Both the position numbers and the translations under genes were made by a program. Shown piece by piece: positions 1 through 8,704 of a DNA stretch of 64,000 nucleotides (positions are counted from its first letter, which is position 1; every line of letters begins with the position of its first letter). This DNA is from Methylobacterium nonmethylotrophicum (lineage in GTDB: Bacteria > Pseudomonadota > Alphaproteobacteria > Rhizobiales > Beijerinckiaceae): the NCBI RefSeq assembly GCF_004745635.1, contig NZ_SRLB01000005.1:1-64000 (forward strand), in the 5' to 3' direction. The notes under the pieces were generated by a model. It worked only from the letters and a program-made list of their open reading frames with translations. It did no database searches and was not told the DNA's origin.

Positions 1-65
1 AAAAGACCGCCGTCAGCTTCATGGGCGTCCTTTGCCTTGCCTCCACACTACTGTGGTTCAAGTGA
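1..65 (+). CDS. C-terminal end of an unidentified (possibly membrane) protein, partial
   Basis: Reading from base 3 there is an open frame of 20 codons ending at a TGA at 63-65. The tail is hydrophobic (…SFMGVLCLASTLLWFK) and looks like the last transmembrane segment of a permease or similar protein. The rest of the gene lies outside the window, so the family cannot be named. It could also be a chance open frame, because only about 60 bases are visible. Confidence 0.3.
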   Translation, partial: KTAVSFMGVLCLASTLLWFK

Positions 66-134
66 CAACAGGCCCTAGTATGCCGTGCTCAACATCACTG
101 TTTCACATCACATAACAATCGACGGCTGGTAGCC

Positions 135-1037
135 ATGGATCGCTTCGACACCATGCGGCTGTTCGTGCGGATCGTCGAACGCGGGAGCTTCGCCGAGGCC
201 GCCCGGGACCTGCAAGTGCCGCGTCCCACCGCCACTCAGGCGATCCAGCGCCTGGAGACGCATCTCGGCGTCAGGCTGCTCGAACGGACGACGCGGAAGG
301 TCAGGCCGACGCTCGACGGGTCGCTGTACCACGAGCGCTGCGTCCGGCTGATCGCGGACCTGGACGAGGTCGAGAGCGTCTTCAGGAGCGCGAAGCCCAA
401 GGGACCGCTTCGCGTCGACATGCAGGGCACCGTGGCGCGGCACTACGTTCTGCCCGCTTTGCCCGGGTTCCTGGCGCGCTTCCCCGAGATATCCCTCAGC
501 CTGAGCGAAGGCGATCGGATGATCGACCTGATCACCGAGGGCGTCGATTGCGTCGTGCGGTCGGGCGACATGTCCGATTCATCCCTGATCGGGCGCCGCA
601 TCGCCGTGTTCGATCAGGTCACCCTGGCGAGCCCGGCCTATCTCGAGCGCCACGGCACGCCGGCGACGCCGGACGATCTCGACGGCCATCGGATGGTTGC
701 GTACGCCGCCTCGACGACGGGACAGCCCTATCCGCTCGACTTCAGGATGGACGGCGAGGTGCGGGAGATCTCGCTGCCCTACGACATCGTCGTGCGCGGA
801 GCGGAAATCTACACGGCGAGCGGTCTCGCGGGGCTCGGCCTGATCCAGGTCCCCCGCTACCGCGTGGAGCATCAGATCGCGGCGGGGCTGCTGGTGCCGG
901 TCCTGCAGGTCTTCCCGCCGGCTCCGATGCCGGTATCGGTGCTCTATCCGCGCAGTCGGCACCTGTCGGTGCGCGTGAGGGTGTTCATCGACTGGCTGGC
1001 GGACGTGTTTCGTACGCGCAGCGGCGACACGGCCTGA
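135..1037 (+). CDS. LysR-family transcriptional regulator
   Basis: A 300-residue protein of normal LysR length. The winged helix-turn-helix occupies about residues 5-62 (MDRFDTMRLFVRIVERGSF followed by the AARDL…TQAIQRLE recognition region and LLERTTR). A LysR substrate-binding domain follows at about residues 88-290, including the usual ITEGVDCVVRSG strand. The family binds DNA as a tetramer and responds to a small molecule; the inducer cannot be read from the sequence. The ATG start lies exactly at the first residue of the conserved N-terminus. It is convergent with the metallo-hydrolase gene downstream, so it is not obviously the regulator of that gene. It may act on a gene left of the window. 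Confidence 0.9.
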   Translation: MDRFDTMRLFVRIVERGSFAEAARDLQVPRPTATQAIQRLETHLGVRLLERTTRKVRPTLDGSLYHERCVRLIADLDEVESVFRSAKPKGPLRVDMQGTVARHYVLPALPGFLARFPEISLSLSEGDRMIDLITEGVDCVVRSGDMSDSSLIGRRIAVFDQVTLASPAYLERHGTPATPDDLDGHRMVAYAASTTGQPYPLDFRMDGEVREISLPYDIVVRGAEIYTASGLAGLGLIQVPRYRVEHQIAAGLLVPVLQVFPPAPMPVSVLYPRSRHLSVRVRVFIDWLADVFRTRSGDTA

Positions 1038-1166
1038 ACCGGCGCTATCGACAGCGGCGGCGAGTGAACTGCCTCCTGCGCAACTGCGGATCAAGCAAGC
1101 GAGCCCGCCCGGCAGCAAGACGCACCGCGACCGGGCGCGGCCTGGGCGAGTGCTTGATAACGACGG

Positions 1167-2003
1167 CTATGGCAGGGTCGTCCTGAAAACATCAACCGGA
1201 TCCGCCCTGCCACGACCAACCGTCCAGCTTATATATTCCTGGTAGTCGTGAGCGCAGAACATGGCCACTTCGAGCCCATGTCTGTCTCGCAGTTCCCTGA
1301 GCTTGCTCAAGCTTGCGACGCGGTCGCAGGAATCGGCCTGCATGGCGATCTCGAGCGGCAGGCCCGGAGGAGGATCCAGAAAATTGATGCGGGCATCGAA
1401 GTAGGCGTCCCCGGCATGCAGCGTCCATTGCCCGTTCTCCCGGTAGGCGACGCCGCGGTGCCCTCTGGAATGCCCGGGAAGCGGTATCAACTTCGCGTCG
1501 AGATCGCGCGGCAGGGGCAAGCTCCGGGCCGGCAGACCGAACCACTGCTCGTCGCTCGGACCATAGGTTTCCAAGGTCGTCTGGCGGGAGACTTGATACG
1601 GATGATAAGACTTCCTGGAGCGCGGTTCGTCGTAGGCCGCCAGTTCTTCTGCCGAGATGTGAACCGTCGCTCCCGGGAAATCATGGAGACCGCCGGCATG
1701 GTCGGCGTCGAGATGCGTGAGCACGATATCCGTGACCTGCTCGGCGCGGATGCCGCGTGCGGCAAGGCGATGGAGCGCCGTCAGGCGGACGTCGACCACG
1801 ATGCCGAGGCTCAGGAGCGCGTCCGACCCCAGATAGCGGTTCGGCTCCAGCATCTCGCGGGTCCCGAAGCCTGTGTCGAGGAGGATAACCCTCTCGCCGA
1901 TCCGGAAGATCACGCAATGGACCGACATGGTGCGCGTCGGCGTATGCGCCAGGGGCCCGAGAAGGCCGAAGGTCGCGGTTTCGATCGAAACTCGTTCGGC
2001 CAC
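1167..2003 (-). CDS. Metallo-beta-lactamase-fold hydrolase (lactonase-like)
   Basis: A 278-residue soluble protein with the metallo-beta-lactamase fold: LLDTGFG near residue 41, a metal-binding motif THLDADHAGG at residues 96-105, a later His in IPLPGHSRGH, and an Asp/His pair near the end (HAGDAYFD, CAHDYQEY). The layout is that of the AttM/AiiA and related lactonase-like group, which hydrolyse lactones or esters in the cytoplasm. The first motif reads HxDxDH rather than the textbook HxHxDH, so an acyl-homoserine lactone substrate should not be assumed. The start is a GTG at 2003, supported by an AAAGGAG Shine-Dalgarno six bases upstream. A MITE-like element begins only about 11 bases beyond that site, so the promoter must lie in or behind it. 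Confidence 0.85.
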   Translation of the reverse strand: MAERVSIETATFGLLGPLAHTPTRTMSVHCVIFRIGERVILLDTGFGTREMLEPNRYLGSDALLSLGIVVDVRLTALHRLAARGIRAEQVTDIVLTHLDADHAGGLHDFPGATVHISAEELAAYDEPRSRKSYHPYQVSRQTTLETYGPSDEQWFGLPARSLPLPRDLDAKLIPLPGHSRGHRGVAYRENGQWTLHAGDAYFDARINFLDPPPGLPLEIAMQADSCDRVASLSKLRELRDRHGLEVAMFCAHDYQEYISWTVGRGRADPVDVFRTTLP

Positions 2004-2026
2004 CAGCGGCTCCTTTGCAATCGATG

Positions 2027-2185
2027 ACTGAGAGCCCGTTTGATTGAAGAGAACAGAGTCTCATGGGACTGATCCATCCCATCCACGGCCTCATCCTGAG
2101 GTGATGGCGATCGAAGATCGCCATCACCTCAGGATGAGGGTGAGCAGGGGATGAATTTGCCGTGCACGTCAAACAGGCTCTCAGT
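2027..2185. mobile_element. MITE-like element with terminal inverted repeats and a perfect central hairpin
   Basis: The ends are 17-bp inverted repeats, ACTGAGAGCCCGTTTGA at 2027-2043 and its complement with one mismatch at 2169-2185. The centre is a perfect 24-bp inverted repeat (2089-2112 and 2116-2139) around a GAA loop, with the core GCGATCGAAGATCGC. The 159-bp element encodes nothing, so it must be moved by a transposase acting in trans. No clear target-site duplication was seen. It sits between the metallo-hydrolase gene and the broken hydrolase. Confidence 0.7.
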
Positions 2186-2253
2186 AGGGCGGCCTCGGCG
2201 CAGCGGGAGTTTTGTCAGGTGCAACAAATCTATTCTCGAAGAGAATGTGATAT

Positions 2254-3450
2254 TTATAACTTGAGCGTGGCGTCGATCCAGTTGAAGACCACCTCGTCCT
2301 TGTAGGACAGTGCGCCGGACTGGCAGTGATTCTCGGCCCCATCCTCAGCGGTGAAGCGCACCAAGGTCTTCGGCGCCTCGAGCTCGTCATAGACGCGTTC
2401 CGGCTGACCCGTGAAGAAGATGTCGGATTCTGCTTCCATCACCAAGCACGCACATTTGATCTGCTTCACGATATCGCGGAGCGTGTACTGCCTTGATGTA
2501 TCCAAGATACCCGCCGCATCCGGCACGGCGAACGACCACGTGCCCTGGTTCATGTTCCACTTCAATGGCGTATTCGTCTGCATCTTCTCTTCAACGATCC
2601 GTTGGCACACGTCCCTGTCGCCAGCGTCGTAGGCCGCGATTGCCTCCGCGGGGAACAGCTTGCGCATGCTCTCGTAGAGATCGTAGACGCCGTCGAAGAA
2701 GACGGCGGCCTTGAAACGATGCTCGAAGGCGACCGCGCGCGCGGCGAGATAGCCGCCGAGGCTCATGCCGATCAGGACCAGATTGTCGCCGTCGACGTCC
2801 GGTCGCGTCAGGGCGTAGTCCACCGCCGGCGTCACGACCTTTTCTCAATCGTAGCGGAACGGCAGCTTCTGCTCGCGCATCGGCGCACCTTGCCCGGGTC
2901 CGTCGAAGGTCAGGCAATTGTATCCGCGGAGAATCGAGGGTGCTCCTCCGTAGTAGAAGAGTTCCTCAAGGCTCGAGTCGTAACCCCCGTGGAAGATGAC
3001 CGTCGGCCGGCGCTTGCCGGAATCATCCGGCTTGTAGAAGTAACCGGGAAGAGTCGTTCCCTCGTAGGGAATCTCGACGCGCTCCCAGGTCGGACCCGTG
3101 AGTTCGGCGGCCTTGGTGTAGGCCTTCTGCGAGGCCCGCATCGACGCCAGGATCCGCGGGTCGTCAGGATTGCCATGAAGGTAGAACTCCGACATGCGGA
3201 AATACGTGGAGGCCCGCAGGTAGGCTTGCCGGGCACTCACCACGTGTTCGCCGGTCAGGCTCTCATCCGCACGCGCCAGGGTTCGGCGGGCACGCGCATC
3301 CCATTTCGCGAACCAGTCCTCGAAATCTCCTTCGACGATCTTCTCTGCGGTGGCGACCATCTCACCCAGATCCGAGCCCCCATAATACATGAAGCCGAGA
3401 TTTCGAACGAGTTCGAATGCGAAATGATCGTCCTTGAAATCGACTTTCAT
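2254..3450 (-). pseudogene. FrsA-like alpha/beta hydrolase interrupted by an in-frame TGA
   Basis: Two open segments in the same reading frame, 3450-2848 and 2844-2254, together encode one alpha/beta hydrolase of about 398 residues, the usual length for the FrsA/DUF1100 and 2,6-dihydroxypseudooxynicotine-hydrolase-like group. The N-terminal cap region ends in FRYD; a TGA at 2847-2845 follows; then EKVVTPAVDYAL continues in frame. The catalytic part shows the nucleophile elbow GMSLGG and a late His in AENHCQSG. Relatives have a Trp at the stop position (DWEKVV, from memory), so a TGG to TGA change would explain the lesion. Without readthrough only the cap half, lacking the nucleophile Ser, is made. 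An internal GTG at 2835 could start the C-terminal half but lacks the cap. Confidence 0.8.
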
Positions 3451-3869
3451 CCGGCAGCTCTCCGTCTCCGGGTATGGGTCGGATTGTAATTCGGCGCACC
3501 GTGGGACGGGCGCGTGGCCGCGATCGGCCTTCCGCTCCCGGGTGGCGCCCGGCGTTCCGCACGGTGGGGCGGTGGGAGCGGAAGCGGTTGCAGGCGTGAG
3601 CCCGCCTTCGCGCCGCGGCTCGAATATGGGCTCCGATCGCAGCAGGTGACATCATTGATTTCTATGATATCGGCGCTGAAGTATTCGACGCACACGTCGC
3701 GGAATGAGGCTAGGCTTCCGGCCGGCAAGTCGCTGGAGCAGGGTGGTCCTACGCCTGCCGGGACTTTTCATCGAACTTCCACCTTCGCGACGTTCATCTC
3801 GCCGGGAACCCGACGACGGTCGCAGCGCCGCAACCGAACGCCGGCCCGGATGCGGTACGGCGGCCCGGC

Positions 3870-3980
3870 CTCCCGCGAGCGCTTGGCGATAGCAGGCAGG
3901 GCTGACGCCGGCCGTGCCGCGGAAGCGGGCGCGGAAACAGGCCCGCGCCTCGAAACCCGTGGCGGCGATCGCCTTCGCGG
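3870..3980 (-). pseudogene. Remnant of an AraC-family helix-turn-helix domain
   Basis: Translation of this minus-strand segment gives AKAIAATGFEARACFRARFR followed by GTAGVSPACYRQ. This matches the second helix-turn-helix of AraC/XylS regulators (IA…GF…FSR.FR…GVSP..YR). No start codon or N-terminal domain is recognisable in this frame, and the frame continues past the domain into low-quality sequence. It is probably the stump of a regulator that once controlled the adjacent SDR or hydrolase gene. The rest of 3451-4077 contains no other convincing gene. Confidence 0.5.
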
Positions 3981-4065
3981 GGCAGCAATTTTTGTACTGA
4001 TCACTATGAAAATCGTTGACCGCCGTCGCTCCCCGATTTATGTAGCGGATAGTAAATTAATCCTC

Positions 4066-4072
4066 AAGGAGG
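4066..4072 (+). promoter_or_regulatory. Shine-Dalgarno AAGGAGG deciding the SDR start
   Basis: A near-perfect anti-16S match lies five bases before the ATG at 4078. It argues against the much longer open frame that runs upstream to 3514. Confidence 0.75.
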
Positions 4073-4077
4073 CTGTC

Positions 4078-4791
4078 ATGGGGACGTTCACGGGGAAATC
4101 GGTGCTGGTCCTGGGCGGGAGCCGCGGGATCGGGGCGGCCATCGTGCGCCGTTTCGCGGCGGACGGCGCGGCGGTTACCTTCACTTATGCCGGATCGCGC
4201 GAAGCGGCCGAACGCCTGGCCGACGAGACCGGCGGCAAAGCGCTTCGAACCGACAGCGCCGACCGGGACGCGGTCATCGCGACGGTGCGCGAGAGCGGGC
4301 CCCTGGACGTCCTCGTGGTGAATTCCGGCTTCGCGCTCTTCGGCGACGCCCTGGAGCAGGATCCGGACGAGGTCGACCGCCTCTTCCGGGTCAACGTCCA
4401 CGCCCCGTACCATGCCTCGGTCGAGGCGGCCCGGCGGATGCCGGAGGGCGGGCGGATCATCGTGATCGGCTCGGTGAACGGCGACCGGATGCCGGTCGCC
4501 GGAATGGCGTCCTATGCGCTGAGCAAGTCCGCCCTCCAGGGCCTGGCGCGGGGCCTGGCGCGGGACTTCGGACCCCGCGGCATCACGGTCAACGTCGTGC
4601 AGCCCGGTCCGGTCGACACGGATGCCAACCCCGAGAACGGGCCGATGCGGGAGCTGATGCACGGCTTCATGGCGATCAAGCGCCACGGGCGGCCCGAGGA
4701 GGTCGCCGGAATGGTGGCATGGCTCGCCGGGCCGGAGGCGAGCTTCGTGACGGGTGCGATGCACACCATCGACGGCGCCTTCGGCGCCTGA
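4078..4791 (+). CDS. SDR-family NAD(P)-dependent oxidoreductase
   Basis: A 237-residue classical short-chain dehydrogenase/reductase. The cofactor motif GGSRGIGAA lies at about residues 13-21, the NSGFA region replaces the usual NNAG, the catalytic Ser is in IGSVNG, and the catalytic pair is in YALSK. The C-terminal TGAMHTIDGAFGA is the typical end of the family. It should reduce or oxidise a small carbonyl or alcohol in the cytoplasm; the substrate is not evident. The start is fixed by a strong ribosome binding site. It stands alone, downstream of an AraC-type remnant and the broken hydrolase, in a stretch that appears to be losing genes. Confidence 0.9.
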   Translation: MGTFTGKSVLVLGGSRGIGAAIVRRFAADGAAVTFTYAGSREAAERLADETGGKALRTDSADRDAVIATVRESGPLDVLVVNSGFALFGDALEQDPDEVDRLFRVNVHAPYHASVEAARRMPEGGRIIVIGSVNGDRMPVAGMASYALSKSALQGLARGLARDFGPRGITVNVVQPGPVDTDANPENGPMRELMHGFMAIKRHGRPEEVAGMVAWLAGPEASFVTGAMHTIDGAFGA

Positions 4792-5918
4792 CGGGGGAAC
4801 ATTCCCAAACCGGGGTGGCTGCCGGGGTGGCGGGGCTCAGCCGGGCACCGCCGCCTCCATCCGCTCGCGGGAGGTCTCGTGAAGGTCGCCGCCATCCCGA
4901 TGCCTCCGCCCGCGGCGAGCACGGCAGCCAGCGCCTCGCTGACGTCGACCGCCAGGCCGGACGGGGGCGCGTCACCTCCACCACCCGGCCCTCGATGCGG
5001 AACGGCCGGTGCAGCACCGGACTTGGCCGCCGCGGACCCGGCGGCCTTCGTGGCGCGATGGCGAGGGCGGATGACGGGCGACGTCGCCAGGATCGATGCC
5101 GCGGACGAGCCTGGGCTCCTGGACCCGTGAGACGAAGGCCGTCGCCCGAGACCGGGACCGATATGAGCGTGGGCCACGACATGCCGGCGTCATGGCCGCC
5201 CGCCGACCGGTTCGGCACCCCCTGCCCTCTCTCTGCACGGCGACGAATGATCTCGCTCAGGGTTCGTCCGTTCACGTCTCAAGCCGATCCGCGAGGCATG
5301 CCATGTCGTCACGATTGCGCTGTCCTCGAAGAACGCGCGGTTTACGGGCGAAGGCTGGCCGCGTGGCCGCTGCTCCCACGCAGCGCGCAAAGCAGCAAGG
5401 ACTGATCCAAGCACCTCTCACATCGAAGGTTCTCGAGAGAGCCCACCTCACCGCAAAGCCACCTTTGCGGCTTTTCCGTCGAAAATGCCATTCGCTCGGC
5501 CGAGACGGGTTCGACCGGGCCTTCGTGCTCCACCGATCATTTCCCCATAAAACAAAGGCAGTGCAAATCAGGAACCTGTAAGGTATGGCAAGGAGATGGC
5601 GGCCAGCATTCTTCGATTTTGCTCTTCCGAGCGTCATTGCGGATTTTCTGCTCACTCCATTCTACGGTCTCGCGTCCGATGATCCCTGCGTTTCCGCTGA
5701 CCGCTCAGCCGGATTTTCTGAGACCGGTCTGTGCGCGTGACCGGGAATCAAGCTACGATACTGCCGACGGGCCTTTCTCGAACTGAATCGTTGGGGAAAG
5801 TTTTGATTCCATCATCGGCTCGGCATCGACGGCGAAAATCCTTGAGGTCGAGAATCCGCGTCGCCGTCGATCGAATCAACGATCGCGGAACTTGCGCGCG
5901 ATGCGTTTGGAGGCGCTC
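4792..5918. other. About 1.1 kb without a convincing gene, partly degraded coding sequence
   Basis: The open frames here have no recognisable product and overlap each other on both strands. Between about 4800 and 5240, minus-strand frames carry short stretches that read like broken protein (for example RPFRIEGRVVEVTR in one frame and SGLAVDVSEALAAVLAAGGG in another). That would fit a decayed gene with frameshifts, but no family can be assigned. From about 5570 to 5850 the base composition is clearly less GC-rich than the surroundings. The promoter of cas3 should lie in the last few hundred bases. Confidence 0.4.
5909..5913 (+). promoter_or_regulatory. GGAGG ribosome binding site of cas3
   Basis: It lies five bases upstream of the ATG at 5919. 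The other in-frame starts at 5892 (TTG) and 5901 (ATG) lack such a site. Confidence 0.6.
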
Positions 5919-8657
5919 ATGGCGGTTCGGTGTCACGAGACCCTATGGGCAAAGCGTGATGCAGCAGGCGGTTGGCATTCCCTGGTGGGACATTCCGCGG
6001 ATGTGAGCGCGTCCCTCAAGGCGCTGCTCGACCTGCCGCTGATGAGCGCGCGCCTGCAACGTCTCGGGCAGATCGACGAGACAGCCGCCATCGCCGCCTC
6101 GGCCAAGCTTTCGGCGCTCGCCTTCCTCCATGACATCGGCAAGGCCAATCGTGGCTTCCAGGCCCGGTCGCGAGCCGACGCGCCACGCGTCGGTCACATC
6201 GACGAACTCGCCTGGGTGTTCTCCGGCCGTCGCGGCGCGGACATCGTGTGCGACTGCCTGCACGGCCGTCTCGGGCTCGACCGGGTCGAGGCCTGGCTCG
6301 CGGACGCGCCGGGCCTGTTCGACGCGGTGTTCGCCCATCATGGCCGCCCCTGGGCCCTGGGGGGCGAGGGGCAGACCGCCGACATCAAGGATGCCTCCGC
6401 GCATTGGCGAGACGGACCGGGCGATCCCGTCGAGAGGCTCGCGCCGATGCGAGCGGCCTTCGACGCCTGGTTCCGGGAGGCCCTCGCCGATGGAGGCCCA
6501 TTGCCCCGCCACCCGGGTTTCGAACATGCCTTCGCGGGGCTCCTGATGCTGGCCGACTGGCTCGGTTCGAATCCCGCGCCCAGATTCATTCCCTTCGACC
6601 ACGGTCATCACGCGGACAGGATGGCTTTCGCGCAGAACCGGACGGCCCTCGTCATGCCGGCGACCGGGATCGATGCGCGCGCCACCCGCGAGGCCGCGCT
6701 CCGGGTCGGGGCGGGCTTCGCCGAAGCCTTTGCGCAAGGCGACCGGCTGCTCTTCGCCGCGAGGCCGATCCAGGCCGAGACGGCGCGGCATCCCGCGCCG
6801 CTTCTCGTGCTGGAGGCCGAGACCGGATCCGGCAAGACCGAGGCCGCCCTGTGGCGCTTCGCCGAACTCTTCCGCGCGGGCGTGGCCGACGGCCTCTACG
6901 TCGCGCTGCCGACCCGCGTCGCGGCGACCCAGATCTTCGAGCGGGTCAAGCGCTTTCGCGACAACGTCTTTCCGGTGCACGAGCGACCGGCCGTCATCCT
7001 CGCCGTCCCGGGGCAGATGCGCGTCGACGAGGCGGAGGGGGCGCGCCTGCCCGATTTCGACGTCCAGTGGAGCGACGACGGCGACCGTGCCGCCCGCTGG
7101 GCCGCCGAACATCCGAAACGGTACCTCGCAGCGCCGATCGCCGTCGGAACGATCGACCAGGCGCTTCTGAACGCGGTTCGGGTGAAGCACGCCCATCTGC
7201 GCGCCGTCTCGCTCCTCAACAAGCTCCTGGTGGTCGACGAGGTCCACGCCTCCGACGCCTACATGGAGCGCCTGCTCACGAACCTCCTGCGCTTCCACGC
7301 CGGGGCGAGCGGCCACGCGCTTCTCCTGTCGGCGACGCTCGGCGCGGGGGCGCGCTCGCGCCTGCTCGGGGCCGCGACGGTCCCGGATCGGGCGGAGGCC
7401 GAGACCGTGCGCTACCCGGCCCTGAGCTGGTGCGAGGACGGCGTCGAATACCGCAAACCCGTCGGCTCGGTCGGTGGCGACAAGGTTGTCCGCCTGGAGG
7501 CACGCCCGATTCTGGCCGAGCCCGAGGCCGTCGCGGCGGCCCGCGCCGGCGCCAAGGTCTTGATCATCCGCAACACGGTCGGGCAGGCGTTGCGGACGCA
7601 GGAGGCCCTGGAGGCGGTGCTGGACGCACAGTCGACGGCCCCGGACGGAGCTCTGCCGTTCCGGGTGCGGCACGCCGACGGACGGGGGATCGCGACGCTG
7701 CATCACTCCCGCTTCGCCGAGCCCGACCGGCGCATCCTCGACGCGGCCGTCGCGGCCGCCATCGGGCGCGAGCGCCCGGACGGTGGCCGGATCGTGATCG
7801 GCACGCAGACGCTGGAACAATCCCTCGACCTCGACGCCGACCTGCTCGTCACGGACCTCTGCCCGGTCGACGTGCTGCTGCAGCGGATCGGCCGCCTCCA
7901 CCGCCACGCCGGCCGATCCCGCCCGCATGGTTGCGCCGCGCCGCGCGCGATCGTGCTCGTCCCCGCGGCGCGGGAGCTGTTTCGGGCCGACCTGCGCGCC
8001 TACGGGCTCGGATCCGGCGAGACCGGCGGCGTCTACGAGGACCTGCGCACCCTCGAGCTGACCCGGCGGCTCGTCGAGGCCGAGCCGGTCTGGACGATCC
8101 CGGCGATGAACCGCCGTCTCGTCGAGGCCGCGACCCATCCCGACGCCCTGGCGGCGATCGAGGCGGAGCTGACGGCCGCCGACCCGGCCTCGCGGCCGCA
8201 TGTCGACCGGCTCACCGGCCGGTTCTTCGCTGATCTCAAGGCGGCGGAGACCGCGCTGCTGCGGTTCGACCGGCCGTTCTCCGACTTCCGGATCGAGGCC
8301 GACGCGATCATCGCCACACGCCTCGGTGGCGCCGACCGGCCTGTCGACTTCCGGTCCGAGGAGCGCCCGCCGCCGGTCGGTCCATTGACGCGGGACGTTG
8401 CCGACCGCTTCCGGGGCTTCCTGTCATCGGTGATGCCCGAGGCAGCCCCGGGCGTCTTCGTCGCTGCCGAACTCTCCCGAGGCGTGCGCGAACGGATCTG
8501 GACCGTGCTTGCGAGTTGGTGGGCCGAAATGCCGGGTGGCTCGATCGTGCTCCTGTGGAAGGATGACGCCGCCCCCGGGCGACTTGGCCTGCGCACGCTC
8601 GGCCTTCCGCCCCGAACCCTTGCGGACCTCGACGGCGCGCTTCTCGTCCGCCGCTGA
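5919..8657 (+). CDS. cas3: CRISPR-associated helicase/nuclease Cas3, apparently intact, no other cas genes adjacent
   Basis: A 912-residue protein with the Cas3 layout. An N-terminal HD nuclease has H25 in GWHSLVGHSAD, H71-D72 in LHDIGK and AHHG near 146. A superfamily 2 helicase follows with Walker A ETGSGKT near residue 300, the DEVH box in VVDEVHASD near 440, the SAT motif LLLSATLG, and motif VI QRIGRLHRH. A Cas3 C-terminal region follows. In type I systems Cas3 is recruited by target-bound Cascade to unwind and degrade DNA. The N-terminal HD and the overall form fit subtype I-E best, an inference supported by the I-E-like repeat just downstream. No cse1, cse2, cas7, cas5, cas6, cas1 or cas2 is in the window, so it is a solo gene here. 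No frameshift or missing catalytic motif was seen. Confidence 0.9.
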   Translation: MAVRCHETLWAKRDAAGGWHSLVGHSADVSASLKALLDLPLMSARLQRLGQIDETAAIAASAKLSALAFLHDIGKANRGFQARSRADAPRVGHIDELAWVFSGRRGADIVCDCLHGRLGLDRVEAWLADAPGLFDAVFAHHGRPWALGGEGQTADIKDASAHWRDGPGDPVERLAPMRAAFDAWFREALADGGPLPRHPGFEHAFAGLLMLADWLGSNPAPRFIPFDHGHHADRMAFAQNRTALVMPATGIDARATREAALRVGAGFAEAFAQGDRLLFAARPIQAETARHPAPLLVLEAETGSGKTEAALWRFAELFRAGVADGLYVALPTRVAATQIFERVKRFRDNVFPVHERPAVILAVPGQMRVDEAEGARLPDFDVQWSDDGDRAARWAAEHPKRYLAAPIAVGTIDQALLNAVRVKHAHLRAVSLLNKLLVVDEVHASDAYMERLLTNLLRFHAGASGHALLLSATLGAGARSRLLGAATVPDRAEAETVRYPALSWCEDGVEYRKPVGSVGGDKVVRLEARPILAEPEAVAAARAGAKVLIIRNTVGQALRTQEALEAVLDAQSTAPDGALPFRVRHADGRGIATLHHSRFAEPDRRILDAAVAAAIGRERPDGGRIVIGTQTLEQSLDLDADLLVTDLCPVDVLLQRIGRLHRHAGRSRPHGCAAPRAIVLVPAARELFRADLRAYGLGSGETGGVYEDLRTLELTRRLVEAEPVWTIPAMNRRLVEAATHPDALAAIEAELTAADPASRPHVDRLTGRFFADLKAAETALLRFDRPFSDFRIEADAIIATRLGGADRPVDFRSEERPPPVGPLTRDVADRFRGFLSSVMPEAAPGVFVAAELSRGVRERIWTVLASWWAEMPGGSIVLLWKDDAAPGRLGLRTLGLPPRTLADLDGALLVRR

Positions 8658-8704
8658 CGGCGTTCTTTGACATCGTGAATGCCACCAGCTACTTAGCAGG
8701 TAGA

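Noticed and set aside
2089..2139. Perfect 24-bp hairpin as a rho-independent terminator.
   Set aside because: It has no T run, lies between gene 5' and 3' ends in an element with terminal inverted repeats, and its core recurs at 54 kb. A mobile element fits better.
2845..2847. TGA read as selenocysteine in the FrsA-like hydrolase.
   Set aside because: Relatives have Trp, not Cys, at this place. The position is not catalytic and no SECIS-like reason was seen; a nonsense mutation is simpler.
3514..4077. Extended N-terminus for the SDR (frame open from 3514).
   Set aside because: The extra 188 residues have no SDR character, and AAGGAGG directly precedes the ATG at 4078.
5272..5655. Minus-strand open frame of 127 codons (5272-5655).
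   Set aside because: No domain, odd composition, and no ribosome binding site. Treated as non-coding.
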